NCBI RefSeq assembly: GCF_000252995.1
Contig: NC_015761.1
Span: forward strand, 1,054,001-1,118,000
Source: Salmonella bongori NCTC 12419
GTDB taxonomy: Bacteria > Pseudomonadota > Gammaproteobacteria > Enterobacterales > Enterobacteriaceae
Direction of reading: 5' to 3'
DNA length: 64,000 bases
Part shown: one piece after another, positions 41,592 through 51,816 of the stretch
Layout: every line of letters begins with the position of its first letter
Position numbering within the stretch: position 1 is the stretch's first letter
Position numbers and translations under genes: made by a program
The notes under the pieces: model-generated
Seen by the model: the letters and a program-made list of their open reading frames with translations, nothing else
The model's database searches: none
Told to the model about the DNA's origin: nothing

Positions 41592-43014
41592 TAAGACGCG
41601 TCTGGAGCGTGCTGTTGAACCGTTATGCGCGCGCCATCCCGGACAATGCGGCATCCTGGCGCTGGATAACAGTCTGGATGCTTTTGCCGCCCGCTATCGC
41701 CTGACTGAAATGGCGGAGCGAACGCTGGATGTGCAGTACTATATTTGGGAAGACGATATGTCCGGACGTCTGCTCTTTTCGGTACTGTTGTCGGCGGCGA
41801 AACGTGGCGTTCATGTTCGTTTACTGCTGGATGATAATAACACGCCAGGCCTGGATGATACGCTGCGGCTGCTTGATAGCCACCCCAATATCGAAGTTCG
41901 TCTGTTTAACCCTTTTTCTTTTCGTACGTTACGCGCCCTGGGGTATTTGACCGATTTCGCCCGGCTTAATCGGCGAATGCACAATAAAAGCTATACCGCC
42001 GACGGCGTGGTGACGCTGGTCGGCGGGCGCAACATTGGTGACGCCTATTTTGGCGCTGGCGAGGAACCGCTGTTTTCCGATCTGGATGTAATGGCGATTG
42101 GCCCTGTAGTCAACGATGTTGCCAACGACTTTGAACGTTACTGGCGCTGTAGTTCAGTGTCGACCCTGCAGCAAGTGTTATCCCTTTCGGAGCAGGAACT
42201 AACGCAGCGTATCGAACTTCCCGAATCCTGGTATAACGATGAGATCACCCGTCGTTATCTGCATAAGCTGGAAACCAGTCAGTTTATGTCCCATCTGGAT
42301 CGCGGTGCGTTGCCGTTGATTTGGGCAAAAACCAGGTTACTTAGCGATGATCCTTCCAAAGGCGAGGGAAAGGCGCAGCGCCATTCGCTACTTCCGCAGC
42401 GATTATTTGACGTGATGGGAGAGCCCACAGAGCGTATTGATATTATTTCTGCTTACTTCGTCCCTACACGCGCAGGTGTGGCGCAGCTGCTTAATCTGGT
42501 CAGAAAAGGGGTAAAGATCGCTATCTTAACTAACTCCCTCGCGGCAAACGATGTGGCGGTGGTTCATGCGGGGTACGCGCGGTGGCGAAAAAAATTACTG
42601 CGTTATGGCGTGGAGCTCTACGAACTGAAACCGACCCGTGAACATGAAACTGTCGTACATGATCGGGGACTCACCGGGAACTCAGGCTCCAGTTTACATG
42701 CCAAAACGTTCAGTATTGACGGTAGTAAAGTATTTATCGGGTCACTCAATTTTGATCCTCGTTCAACGCTTTTGAATACCGAAATGGGGTTTGTGATTGA
42801 AAGTGAAACGCTGGCAACGCTCATTCACAAGCGTTTTACGCAAAGCCAGCGCGATGCGGCCTGGCAACTCCGGCTGGATCGCTGGGGACGAATTAACTGG
42901 GTCGATCGACAGCAAGAAGAGGAAATAGTAGTAAAGAAAGAACCCGCAACGCGTTTCTGGCAGCGGGTTCTGGTACGGCTGGCGTCAATTTTACCTGTTG
43001 AATGGTTGCTTTAA
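41539..43014 (+). CDS. clsC: ClsC, cardiolipin synthase C
   Basis: A phospholipase-D-superfamily enzyme with two HKD motifs: MHNKSYTADGVVTLVGGRNIGDAY in the first half and LHAKTFSIDGSKVFIGSLNFDPRS in the second. Known ClsC makes cardiolipin from phosphatidylglycerol and phosphatidylethanolamine together with YmdB. The start is uncertain: ATGs at 41527, 41530 and 41539 all lie inside ymdB. 41539 (MPGFTQDYLPSK, 491 residues) is chosen as closest to the E. coli start. The C-terminus RLASILPVEWLL is family-typical. Confidence 0.92.
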   Translation: MPGFTQDYLPSKATPLPDKTRLERAVEPLCARHPGQCGILALDNSLDAFAARYRLTEMAERTLDVQYYIWEDDMSGRLLFSVLLSAAKRGVHVRLLLDDNNTPGLDDTLRLLDSHPNIEVRLFNPFSFRTLRALGYLTDFARLNRRMHNKSYTADGVVTLVGGRNIGDAYFGAGEEPLFSDLDVMAIGPVVNDVANDFERYWRCSSVSTLQQVLSLSEQELTQRIELPESWYNDEITRRYLHKLETSQFMSHLDRGALPLIWAKTRLLSDDPSKGEGKAQRHSLLPQRLFDVMGEPTERIDIISAYFVPTRAGVAQLLNLVRKGVKIAILTNSLAANDVAVVHAGYARWRKKLLRYGVELYELKPTREHETVVHDRGLTGNSGSSLHAKTFSIDGSKVFIGSLNFDPRSTLLNTEMGFVIESETLATLIHKRFTQSQRDAAWQLRLDRWGRINWVDRQQEEEIVVKKEPATRFWQRVLVRLASILPVEWLL

Positions 43015-43030
43015 GCCGGCGCGTAGGAGG

Positions 43031-44185
43031 CTAATCGCACGCGACGTGGGTTTTTCGTTTTACAAGTGGCTTACCTGAAAAGAGAAATTTTAGTAACGGT
43101 ATACGTAAATGGATTTCATACAGAATTAACGCAATACCAATGACAAATATCAGCCCACATAAGAACCCGAGCAGGTTGGAGGTAATATGCGGTGTGATAT
43201 AAGCGCCAAAGAAGAGGGTTAAGGGATGATGCACCAGATAAATAAACAGCGAAGCATTAACAAAATAGGTTACGCGTGCGGACTGGAAGTTTAACAGTCG
43301 GTACCCCAGCGAAAACACCACGTTTACCATCCATAGCCCCATCAGCATCGTAATGACGGATTCGGTTTCATACATCCAGCCGTCGCCGCTCCCATAACGC
43401 TGATTCAGCAAATAAGCGACAAAAGCAGCGGCGGCGGCTAAGGTACAACCGCGTGATGGCGTCGTAAAGCGTGCCTTAAGCCCGGGATGAATAAACGCCA
43501 GTGCGCCGAGGATAAAAAAAGGCACATAAAATAGCGTTTGCATTACGATAAAATTGAACATGCCATCGCTGAGAATCGCGGGATATAGACTAAAAATAGT
43601 GCGCCGGATGGCTGCGTAGCCTATACCCAGCAGGAGAAAAATAAACGAAAGTGTAACCAGTGATATGTCAGTAGAATGCTGTTGGCTTTTTTCTGCTCTA
43701 TTTTGGAACCAGGTGAAAATCCCGATGCTGACAGTGGTTAATATCACCAGCACCAGTAAAAACCACAGATGCGAAATGAGCTCCCACACCAGGGTATTAT
43801 ATTTTTCATAGAAAGAAAGCGTATGCCAGTTCTCGGTTTTCCCCTTGACAAATTGCAACATAATAAATTGCGGCAAGGTAAGCAAAGGAATGGCGGTGAG
43901 CATAGGAATCCCCACACGTTCTACACGAACTTTCCACCAACGTTTTAACGGATAACGTAAAAACAACATGTATGAAAAATAACCGGAAATAACAAAAAAC
44001 ACCTGCATACGAAAAGCATGGATAAAATCGTTAAACAGGGTCAGCCACCACGATGGCGCGGTGCTATTGACATGCCAGCTGTGAGTGGAATAGATCAATG
44101 AGATATGAAAGGGAATCCCTAACAACATCAACCATGCGCGGATAGAGTCAAGAAAATATTCGCGCGGCGCAGATACAGAGCTCAT
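43031..44185 (-). CDS. opgC: OpgC, glucan succinyltransferase
   Basis: A 384-residue inner-membrane acyltransferase (acyltransferase-3 type) with about ten membrane helices, starting REYFLDSIRAWLMLLGIPFHISLIYSTHSW with the family His. It transfers succinyl groups to osmoregulated periplasmic glucans. Divergent from opgG across about 270 bases. Convergent with clsC (16-base gap). Confidence 0.94.
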   Translation of the reverse strand: MSSVSAPREYFLDSIRAWLMLLGIPFHISLIYSTHSWHVNSTAPSWWLTLFNDFIHAFRMQVFFVISGYFSYMLFLRYPLKRWWKVRVERVGIPMLTAIPLLTLPQFIMLQFVKGKTENWHTLSFYEKYNTLVWELISHLWFLLVLVILTTVSIGIFTWFQNRAEKSQQHSTDISLVTLSFIFLLLGIGYAAIRRTIFSLYPAILSDGMFNFIVMQTLFYVPFFILGALAFIHPGLKARFTTPSRGCTLAAAAAFVAYLLNQRYGSGDGWMYETESVITMLMGLWMVNVVFSLGYRLLNFQSARVTYFVNASLFIYLVHHPLTLFFGAYITPHITSNLLGFLCGLIFVIGIALILYEIHLRIPLLKFLFSGKPLVKRKTHVACD

Positions 44186-44455
44186 ATAAGGTCACATATT
44201 CTCAGATTTTTCGCCTTATCCATAAGGCGAATTAGGGTTACATTCGGTGGCAACCCTACACCAACTCCGACAACCTGTCTCCAGGATAAGCACGCAAAGT
44301 GAAAACAGGCCGGGAGGTGCTTAATCCATGAGCCAGCGCGCTGAACAAAGCCGGGATTCAGTTGTCGTAATGCCTGATTATCCATTAAAATAGATCGGAT
44401 CGATATAAGCACACAAAGGGGGAAGTGCTTACTTATTATGAAACATAAACGACAA
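44186..44455. promoter_or_regulatory. opgC-opgGH divergent control region
   Basis: Non-coding spacer for the divergent glucan genes. It contains a 9-bp inverted repeat tcgccttat / ataaggcga at about 44210-44230. Promoters for the osmotically controlled opgGH transcript are expected here, but no box is called. A minus-strand 76-codon ORF covers it but lacks protein-like features. Confidence 0.45.
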
Positions 44456-45991
44456 ATGATGAAAATGCGTTGGTTGGGTGCAGCTGTTATGTTAACACTT
44501 TACGCATCATCGAGCTGGGCGTTCAGTATTGATGACGTGGCAAAACAAGCCCAATCTTTAGCCGGGAAAGGCTATGAAGCGCCTAAAAGCAACTTGCCCT
44601 CCGTTTTCCGCGACATGAAATATGCGGATTATCAGCAGATCCAGTTTAACAGCGACAAAGCATACTGGAACAACTTAAAGACTCCATTTAAGCTCGAATT
44701 TTACCATCAGGGGATGTACTTCGATACGCCGGTTAAGATCAACGAAGTGACGGCGACGACGGTCAAAAGAATCAAATACAGCCCGGATTACTTCAATTTT
44801 GGCAATGTTCAGCACGATAAAGACACGGTAAAAGATTTAGGCTTCGCCGGGTTCAAAGTCCTGTACCCCATCAACAGTAAAGATAAGAACGACGAAATCG
44901 TCAGTATGCTTGGCGCCAGCTATTTCCGCGTTATCGGCGCAGGCCAGGTGTATGGCTTATCTGCACGCGGCCTGGCGATTGATACCGCTTTGCCATCTGG
45001 TGAAGAGTTTCCCCGCTTTCGCGAGTTCTGGATTGAACGGCCAAAACCGACAGATAAACGTTTGACCGTCTATGCATTGCTGGATTCTCCGCGGGCGACC
45101 GGCGCATACCGTTTTGTCATCATCCCGGGCCGCGATACCGTGGTGGACGTACAGTCAAAAGTCTATCTGCGTGACAAAGTGGGCAAACTGGGCGTTGCGC
45201 CACTAACCAGTATGTTCCTGTTTGGGCCAAACCAGCCTTCGCCGACGACCAACTATCGCCCGGAGTTACATGACTCTAACGGGTTATCCATTCATGCGGG
45301 TAATGGCGAATGGATTTGGCGTCCGCTGAACAATCCGAAACATCTCGCCGTGAGTAGCTATGCAATGGAGAATCCGCAGGGATTTGGCCTGTTGCAGCGG
45401 GGTCGCGAGTTCTCGCGCTTTGAAGATTTAGACGATCGGTACGACTTGCGTCCAAGCGCCTGGATTACCCCGAAAGGCGACTGGGGGAAAGGTAAGGTTG
45501 AACTGGTTGAAATCCCGACTAATGATGAAACCAACGACAATATCGTCGCTTACTGGACGCCGGATCAGTTGCCGGAACCGGGTAAAGAGATGAATTTCAA
45601 ATATACTCTGACCTTTAGCCGTGATGAAGATAAACTTCATGCTCCGGATAACGCCTGGGTGCTGCAGACACGCCGCTCAACGGGCGATGTTAAACAATCG
45701 AACCTGATTCGCCAGCCTGACGGTACTATTGCTTTCGTGGTGGATTTCGTCGGCGCTGACATGAAAAAACTGCCGCCGGATACGCCTGTCACTGCGCAAA
45801 CCAGCATTGGCGATAACGGCGAAATCGTTGACAGTAATGTACGCTATAACCCGGTCACTAAAGGCTGGCGTTTAATGCTGCGTGTAAAAGTCAAAGATGC
45901 GAAGAAAACCACGGAAATGCGTGCCGCATTGGTAAATGCCGATCAGACGCTAAGTGAAACCTGGAGCTACCAGTTACCTGCCAATGAATAA
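44456..45991 (+). CDS. opgG: OpgG, periplasmic glucan biosynthesis protein
   Basis: A 511-residue protein with signal peptide (MMKMRWLGAAVMLTLYASSSWAF) and the OpgG/OpgD beta-sandwich domain (FSIDDVAKQAQSLAGKGYEAP onward). It is needed for branching/assembly of osmoregulated periplasmic glucan. An ATG six codons upstream (44438, MKHKRQ) is also possible; 44456 matches the annotated family start. Overlaps opgH by 8 bases. Confidence 0.95.
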   Translation: MMKMRWLGAAVMLTLYASSSWAFSIDDVAKQAQSLAGKGYEAPKSNLPSVFRDMKYADYQQIQFNSDKAYWNNLKTPFKLEFYHQGMYFDTPVKINEVTATTVKRIKYSPDYFNFGNVQHDKDTVKDLGFAGFKVLYPINSKDKNDEIVSMLGASYFRVIGAGQVYGLSARGLAIDTALPSGEEFPRFREFWIERPKPTDKRLTVYALLDSPRATGAYRFVIIPGRDTVVDVQSKVYLRDKVGKLGVAPLTSMFLFGPNQPSPTTNYRPELHDSNGLSIHAGNGEWIWRPLNNPKHLAVSSYAMENPQGFGLLQRGREFSRFEDLDDRYDLRPSAWITPKGDWGKGKVELVEIPTNDETNDNIVAYWTPDQLPEPGKEMNFKYTLTFSRDEDKLHAPDNAWVLQTRRSTGDVKQSNLIRQPDGTIAFVVDFVGADMKKLPPDTPVTAQTSIGDNGEIVDSNVRYNPVTKGWRLMLRVKVKDAKKTTEMRAALVNADQTLSETWSYQLPANE

Positions 45992-48527
45992 AACAACTGA
46001 GTATATTGACGCACTGTTGCTTTCAGAACGTGAGAAAGCGGCATTGCCGAAAACTGACATCCGCGCCGTACATCAGGCGCTGGATGCCGAGCATCGGACT
46101 TACTCGCGAGAAGATGATTCACCGCAGGGTTCCGTAAAAGCCCGCCTTGAGCAAGCCTGGCCAGACTCATTGGCACAGGGGCAGTTAATTAAAGATGATG
46201 AGGGGCGTGACCAACTGCAGGCGATGCCGAAAGCGACGCGCTCTTCAATGTCTCCCGACCCCTGGCGAACCAACCCGGTTGGCCGTTTTTGGGATCGTCT
46301 GCGTGGGCGGGATGTCACGCCGCGCTATGTTTCCCGTCTGACCAAAGAAGAGCAGGCGAGCGAGCAAAAATGGCGCACCGTCGGCACTGTACGTCGCTAC
46401 ATACTGTTGATTCTGACTCTCGCGCAGACAGTCGTCGCCACCTGGTATATGAAGACGATTTTGCCTTATCAGGGATGGGCGCTGATCAACCCTATGGATA
46501 TGGTAGGGCAGGATATTTGGGTCTCCTTTATGCAACTCCTGCCTTACGTGTTGCAAACCGGTATCCTTATTCTGTTTGCTGTGCTGTTCTGCTGGGTGTC
46601 AGCCGGGTTCTGGACGGCACTAATGGGATTCCTGCAACTGCTTATCGGGCGCGATAAGTACAGTATTTCCGCGTCTACGGTGGGTGATGAGCCGCTCAAT
46701 CCGGAACACCGGACGGCGCTGATTATGCCTATCTGTAATGAAGATGTTAGCCGCGTTTTTGCTGGTCTGCGTGCCACCTGGGAGTCTGTAAAAGCGACAG
46801 GCAACGCCGCGCATTTCGATGTCTATATCCTTAGCGATAGCTACAATCCTGACATCTGCGTCGCGGAACAAAAAGCATGGATGGAGCTGATTGCGGAAGT
46901 GCAGGGCGAAGGGCAAATTTTTTACCGCCGCCGTCGCCGCCGCGTGAAACGCAAAAGCGGCAATATTGACGATTTTTGTCGCCGCTGGGGCAATCAGTAC
47001 AGCTATATGGTGGTGCTGGATGCAGACTCCGTAATGAGTGGAGAGTGTCTGAGCGGCCTGGTGCGCCTGATGGAGGCAAATCCAAATGCCGGAATTATTC
47101 AGTCCTCGCCGAAAGCATCGGGGATGGATACTCTGTATGCGCGCTGCCAGCAGTTTGCAACCCGTGTCTATGGTCCGCTGTTTACCGCCGGGTTGCATTT
47201 CTGGCAACTGGGGGAGTCGCACTACTGGGGCCACAACGCTATCATCCGCGTGAAGCCGTTTATTGAGCATTGTGCTCTGGCGCCGCTGCCGGGAGAAGGA
47301 TCGTTCGCCGGATCGATTCTTTCGCATGACTTTGTCGAAGCTGCGCTGATGCGTCGGGCAGGATGGGGCGTCTGGATCGCCTACGATCTGCCCGGTTCCT
47401 ATGAAGAGCTGCCGCCAAACCTGCTTGATGAACTTAAACGCGATCGCCGATGGTGCCACGGCAACCTGATGAACTTCCGTCTGTTCCTGGTGAAAGGGAT
47501 GCACCCGGTGCATCGCGCCGTATTCCTGACGGGGGTGATGTCTTATCTGTCGGCACCGTTGTGGTTTATGTTCCTCGCGCTTTCTACCGCTCTGCAGGTC
47601 GTTCATGCGTTAACGGAACCGCAATACTTTCTCCAGCCGCGTCAGCTTTTTCCGGTCTGGCCGCAGTGGCGTCCTGAACTGGCGATTGCGCTGTTTGCCT
47701 CAACCATGGTGCTGCTGTTCTTGCCCAAACTGCTCAGCATTATGTTGATCTGGTGCAAAGGCACTAAAGAGTATGGTGGCTTCTGGCGCGTTACGTTGTC
47801 GCTGTTGCTGGAGGTTCTGTTCTCTGTATTGCTGGCTCCGGTGCGTATGCTGTTTCATACCGTATTTGTGGTCAGCGCGTTTCTCGGCTGGGAGGTGGTC
47901 TGGAATTCGCCGCAGCGTGATGATGACTCTACGCCGTGGGGTGAGGCCTTTATGCGTCATGGCTCGCAGTTGCTGCTGGGGCTGGTCTGGGCGGTTGGTA
48001 TGGCCTGGCTGGACTTACGTTTTCTGTTCTGGCTGGCGCCGATTGTCTTTTCACTGATTTTGTCGCCTTTTGTCTCCGTGTTCTCCAGCCGTTCAACGGT
48101 TGGATTACGCACCAAACGTTGGAAGCTGTTCCTGATCCCGGAAGAGTATTCACCGCCGCAAGTGCTGGTCGATACCGATAAATATCTGGAGATGAATCGT
48201 CGTCGTATTCTGGATGATGGCTTTATGCATGCGGTGTTTAACCCATCGCTTAATGCGCTGGCAACCGCCATGGCCACTGCGCGTCACCGCGCCAGTAAAG
48301 TTCTGGAAATTGCCCGCGATCGCCATGTGGAGCAGGCGCTGAACGAAACGCCGGAGAAACTGAACCGCGACCGTCGTCTGGTTTTGCTAAGCGATCCGGT
48401 GACAATGGCGCGTTTACACTATCGCGTCTGGAATGCGCCAGAGAGATACTCTTCCTGGGTGAACCATTATCAATCTCTTGTTCTGAATCCGCAGGCGTTG
48501 CAGGGCCGACTATCGTCTGTCGGATAG
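45984..48527 (+). CDS. opgH: OpgH, membrane glucosyltransferase for periplasmic glucan
   Basis: An 847-residue inner-membrane GT2 glycosyltransferase. It has a long cytosolic N-terminus, two N-terminal helices, a large cytosolic catalytic domain (IMPICNEDV, VVLDADSVMSG, DRRWCHGN as QxxRW-like) and about six C-terminal helices. It polymerises the glucan backbone from UDP-glucose. In E. coli it also inhibits FtsZ when UDP-glucose is high. Start chosen at 45984 (MNKTTEYIDALLLSE). Confidence 0.96.
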   Translation: MNKTTEYIDALLLSEREKAALPKTDIRAVHQALDAEHRTYSREDDSPQGSVKARLEQAWPDSLAQGQLIKDDEGRDQLQAMPKATRSSMSPDPWRTNPVGRFWDRLRGRDVTPRYVSRLTKEEQASEQKWRTVGTVRRYILLILTLAQTVVATWYMKTILPYQGWALINPMDMVGQDIWVSFMQLLPYVLQTGILILFAVLFCWVSAGFWTALMGFLQLLIGRDKYSISASTVGDEPLNPEHRTALIMPICNEDVSRVFAGLRATWESVKATGNAAHFDVYILSDSYNPDICVAEQKAWMELIAEVQGEGQIFYRRRRRRVKRKSGNIDDFCRRWGNQYSYMVVLDADSVMSGECLSGLVRLMEANPNAGIIQSSPKASGMDTLYARCQQFATRVYGPLFTAGLHFWQLGESHYWGHNAIIRVKPFIEHCALAPLPGEGSFAGSILSHDFVEAALMRRAGWGVWIAYDLPGSYEELPPNLLDELKRDRRWCHGNLMNFRLFLVKGMHPVHRAVFLTGVMSYLSAPLWFMFLALSTALQVVHALTEPQYFLQPRQLFPVWPQWRPELAIALFASTMVLLFLPKLLSIMLIWCKGTKEYGGFWRVTLSLLLEVLFSVLLAPVRMLFHTVFVVSAFLGWEVVWNSPQRDDDSTPWGEAFMRHGSQLLLGLVWAVGMAWLDLRFLFWLAPIVFSLILSPFVSVFSSRSTVGLRTKRWKLFLIPEEYSPPQVLVDTDKYLEMNRRRILDDGFMHAVFNPSLNALATAMATARHRASKVLEIARDRHVEQALNETPEKLNRDRRLVLLSDPVTMARLHYRVWNAPERYSSWVNHYQSLVLNPQALQGRLSSVG

Positions 48528-48577
48528 AGGAAGTCAGGTCTTGATGGCGATGCGCTTGCCAGGCCTATAATAAAGTG

Positions 48578-48606
48578 AAAAATACCGGCATAAAGCCGGT
48601 ATTTTT
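48578..48606. terminator. Intrinsic terminator after opgH
   Basis: Perfect 12-bp stem aaaaataccggc / gccggtattttt with loop ataaa. The T-run is part of the stem. Confidence 0.88.
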
Positions 48607-48620
48607 ATACTGAAAGTTTA

Positions 48621-48860
48621 ATGAGGTGTTTGGTGCGTATCTTGGCGGTGAGTATCATGGTGGTGACTTTAAGCGGTTGCGGCAGCATCATTAGCAGAAC
48701 GATCCCCGGACAGGGGCACGGCAACCAGTATTATCCTGGCGTGCAGTGGGATGTACGCGATTCCGCATGGCGCTATATCACTATCCTCGATCTGCCATTT
48801 TCACTGCTTTTTGATACGTTACTACTGCCGCTGGATATCCAGCATGGTCCTTATACGTAG
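48621..48860 (+). CDS. yceK: YceK, small outer-membrane-type lipoprotein
   Basis: A 79-residue protein with a lipoprotein signal and lipobox LSGC (Cys at residue 20), followed by the family core GSIISRTIPGQGHGNQYYPGVQWDVRDSAW. Function unknown. Its stop directly abuts the stop of convergent msyB. Confidence 0.92.
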   Translation: MRCLVRILAVSIMVVTLSGCGSIISRTIPGQGHGNQYYPGVQWDVRDSAWRYITILDLPFSLLFDTLLLPLDIQHGPYT

Positions 48861-49235
48861 TTAACGTTCATCCCATTCGTCAGCGGCGGTACGCCCCTCT
48901 TCAGTATCAAGCGGCGGCTCAAGCTGGAATTCCCCTTCATCCCATTCATGCAGGGTATTCTCTTCCTGCCATTCCTGGCGGATCTCTATCTCATCATAAT
49001 CACCATCAAATACGCTTTGCGCGGCCTCACCACTCAGCATCGGCAGGCATTCACCTTCTTCACCTTCATCGGCGAAAAATTCGACCTGCCACATGATGTC
49101 CCCATCCTGTAGTACATATTTCTGAGCATTGAACTGCTGCACATTAGCTTCATCTTGTTCGAGGCCAGGATTTTCAGCCAGAAATTCTTCACGGGCTGCA
49201 TCAATAGCTTCTTCCAGCGTGGCATACATGGTCAT
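48861..49235 (-). CDS. msyB: MsyB, very acidic stress-related protein
   Basis: A 124-residue protein extremely rich in Asp/Glu (e.g. DYDEIEIRQEWQEENTLHEWDEGE), starting MTMYATLEEAIDAAREEFLAENP. E. coli MsyB was found as a multicopy suppressor of secY/secA defects and is RpoS controlled. No domains of known activity. Confidence 0.93.
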   Translation of the reverse strand: MTMYATLEEAIDAAREEFLAENPGLEQDEANVQQFNAQKYVLQDGDIMWQVEFFADEGEEGECLPMLSGEAAQSVFDGDYDEIEIRQEWQEENTLHEWDEGEFQLEPPLDTEEGRTAADEWDER

Positions 49236-49316
49236 CAGTATCTCCCTTTGATTTGATGAGGTATTTAGGGAAAGAATAGCTGATTCTGTGATTTTGCAAG
49301 TATGAAAGCGAAAAAA

Positions 49317-50531
49317 TCATTCCATTGCCAGCCTGCGTCGCCGTAAGCTGTACCATGAATAGATGGCATTGAACATTACGACGCCCGCCGTGACGCAGAA
49401 CACCGCGCGGAAGCCATAATTTGCTGAAATTGCCGCGCCCATTAGCGGGCCGGTCACGTTGCCGATATCGCGGAAAGACTGGTTATAACTGAAGATCCGT
49501 CCGGCTATCTGATTGGTAGAATTGTAAACCAGCAAAGTTTGTACGGCTGGCAGTAGCGCGCCATCCGCCGCGCCAAGCAGGAAGCGCAATAACGCAAGCT
49601 GCCATGGCGTTTGCACAAAAGACATTGGTATCAACAGCAGTACGGAAATAATCAGCGCGACGATAAGGATCTTTTCCGGGCCTATTTTGTCGCCAAGCTT
49701 GCCGAGTCGAGGAGCGCTTAGCAGCGCTGCTACGCCAGGCACCGAGGCTATAACTCCGCTAATAAATGCAATGTTACTGACATTGCCGGCAAGTTCGCGA
49801 ACATAGAGCGTCAGAATTGGTGCAATAGAACCCGTTGCCACCTGAATAATCAGCGTTGTAACAAACAAACTTAATACCAGGCGGGGATTTTTTAGCGAGG
49901 TGACAACTTCCCGGACATGAAGCATCTCTTTTTTGCTCACCGGCTGGAAATTCTCACGAATAAAAAACAAGGTGAGCAGAAAACAGATCAACAAGACGCT
50001 GGCGGTAATAAAAAAGACCGGACGCAGTCCGTAGTGGTCGGCGAGCAGACCACCTGCAAGCGGGCCAAGCAGCGCGCCGCTGACGCCGCCAGTGGAGAGC
50101 GTCCCTAACGCCCAGCCGCTTTTGTTGCGTGGCACCTGAGTGGCGATAAGGGCATTGGCATTGGGAATAAATCCGCCCAACAGCCCTAACAACGCACGGA
50201 GAATAAGAAATTGCCAGATATTTTGCGCCATACCCATTAGCAGCATGACAATGGCCATGCCGAGAGCGGAGCGCAACAGCATAATTTTACGTCCTTTGCG
50301 ATCCGCCAGTCCGCCCCAAAAAGGGGATGCGATAGCTGAAAAGAGAAACGTAATGCTAAAGACCAGCCCGGACCACATATTCAGCGCACTATGGCCTGTC
50401 ACGCCGAGTTGCTCCACGTAGAGCGGGAGAAAGGGCATGACCAGGCTGAAAGCCGCGCCGGTTAAAAAACAGCCCAACCAGGTAACGGTAAGATTACGTT
50501 TCCAGTTTATGGGGACATCAGAGGGTGACAT
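49317..50531 (-). CDS. mdtG: MdtG, MFS multidrug efflux transporter
   Basis: A 404-residue 12-helix MFS drug:H+ antiporter with the loop 2-3 motif GGLADRKGRKIML and the motif C-like GALLGPLAGG in TM5. E. coli MdtG exports fosfomycin and deoxycholate and is in the MarA/SoxS/Rob regulon. The start at 50531 (MSPSDVPINWKRNL) gives the Salmonella family length; the frame is open 11 codons further. Confidence 0.93.
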   Translation of the reverse strand: MSPSDVPINWKRNLTVTWLGCFLTGAAFSLVMPFLPLYVEQLGVTGHSALNMWSGLVFSITFLFSAIASPFWGGLADRKGRKIMLLRSALGMAIVMLLMGMAQNIWQFLILRALLGLLGGFIPNANALIATQVPRNKSGWALGTLSTGGVSGALLGPLAGGLLADHYGLRPVFFITASVLLICFLLTLFFIRENFQPVSKKEMLHVREVVTSLKNPRLVLSLFVTTLIIQVATGSIAPILTLYVRELAGNVSNIAFISGVIASVPGVAALLSAPRLGKLGDKIGPEKILIVALIISVLLLIPMSFVQTPWQLALLRFLLGAADGALLPAVQTLLVYNSTNQIAGRIFSYNQSFRDIGNVTGPLMGAAISANYGFRAVFCVTAGVVMFNAIYSWYSLRRRRLAME

Positions 50532-50654
50532 AGTGTTCCACAGTATGATGCGCCATTTGCGCAATCATCAGTTTAATTATGAGCGCACTAATTATGCGCC
50601 GACCTTGTCAGCCTCGCAATGTGGGGAGCTTTTAAAGCTAAAAGAAGAGAGGTT

Positions 50655-50672
50655 GCAGCCTGACGGCTGCAC
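50655..50672 (-). terminator. Hairpin downstream of lpxL
   Basis: Stem tgcagcc / ggctgca with loop tgac, 5 bases past the lpxL stop. On the minus strand a pyrimidine-rich run (cctctcttctttt) follows. Probable terminator. Confidence 0.6.
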
Positions 50673-50677
50673 TCCTG

Positions 50678-51598
50678 TTAATAACGCGATGGTACGCCTT
50701 CAGGCCGGGTTTTAAAGCGGCGATGCAGCCACATATATTGCTCTGGCGCCATCATAATGCACTTCTCAACAATCTTATTCATCCATGCGGCGGTCGCCTC
50801 TGCACTCTCCAGCGGAGGGGAGGGTTCCACAGGAAGAATGATCAGTTCGTAGCCTTTCCCGCCGGGTTTACGGCGCGGCACGAAGGGAACAATACAGGCT
50901 TTAGACATGCGTGCGAGCATCCAGGTGCCGGACGTCGTCGCGGCCTGGTCGACGGCGAATAACGGCACAAATACGCTGGCGCGCGGGCCATAATCGTGGT
51001 CCGGGGCGTACCAGATTAATTCACCGCTTTTCAATGCCTTAACCATACCTTTCAGATCTTTGCGATCCAGCATTGTTTTATTAGAACGTAAACGTCCCCA
51101 GGTCTGCAACCAGTCCAGCAAGGGATTGTCATTCGGGCGATAAACGCCAATACCGGGATTATGCATACCAAACATGCGTGCGCCAAGCTCAAGCGTAAGG
51201 AAATGGATCCCTACCAGTATAAAGCCGTGGCCCTGTGCTTTAATTGCACGGATATGTTCCAGACCGCTCGTCTCCGTCCAGCGGGCCACTCGACGATCGG
51301 GCCAGAACCAGGCCATGCCGGTTTCCATGACACCCATGCCGACGGATTCAAAATTTTTGACCACCATCCTGTGGCGTTCCTGTTCGCTCATTTCCGGAAA
51401 GCATAATTCAAGGTTGCGATAAGCAATTTGCGCGCGGCGTTTCATTACGCGCCGTGCCAGATGGCCTAATGCGCAGCCTAATTTATAGATAGCCGGGTAG
51501 GGGAGTTGTACGACCAACCAAAGCGTGCCTATACCTAACCAGGTTAACCAGTAACGCGGGTGCAGTAAGGCCACGGAGAACTTAGGCAAATTCGTCAT
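50678..51598 (-). CDS. lpxL: LpxL (HtrB), lipid A lauroyltransferase
   Basis: A 306-residue inner-membrane acyltransferase with one N-terminal helix (YWLTWLGIGTLWLVVQLPYP), the catalytic HxxxxE box in GIHFLTLELGARMFG and YAPDHDYGPRASVFVP. It adds laurate to Kdo2-lipid IVA. Divergent from trhO. LpxP is the close alternative, but this locus and sequence fit LpxL. Confidence 0.94.
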   Translation of the reverse strand: MTNLPKFSVALLHPRYWLTWLGIGTLWLVVQLPYPAIYKLGCALGHLARRVMKRRAQIAYRNLELCFPEMSEQERHRMVVKNFESVGMGVMETGMAWFWPDRRVARWTETSGLEHIRAIKAQGHGFILVGIHFLTLELGARMFGMHNPGIGVYRPNDNPLLDWLQTWGRLRSNKTMLDRKDLKGMVKALKSGELIWYAPDHDYGPRASVFVPLFAVDQAATTSGTWMLARMSKACIVPFVPRRKPGGKGYELIILPVEPSPPLESAEATAAWMNKIVEKCIMMAPEQYMWLHRRFKTRPEGVPSRY

Positions 51599-51816
51599 TT
51601 CTATCCTGTTTGTTCACGAACAATTCTCGGTATTGTCGCATCTTTTTGCCTGGAGCAAAAATATGTTGCAGAGGAGTGGCGATTAAATCGGCAATTGTTG
51701 TTAATTGTTTAGTCTGAAGCGGGAAATGTAGCGCAAAATGTATGGATGTAAATTGGCGAGGCTTGCTTTATGATGCCTGCCCACTTTATTTTTGCCGATA
51801 GCAGGACACGTACACC

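Noticed and set aside
44182..44412. 76-codon minus-strand ORF overlapping the opgC start by ATGA
   Set aside because: The coupling-like overlap is tempting, but the peptide shows no family features and fills the divergent promoter region.
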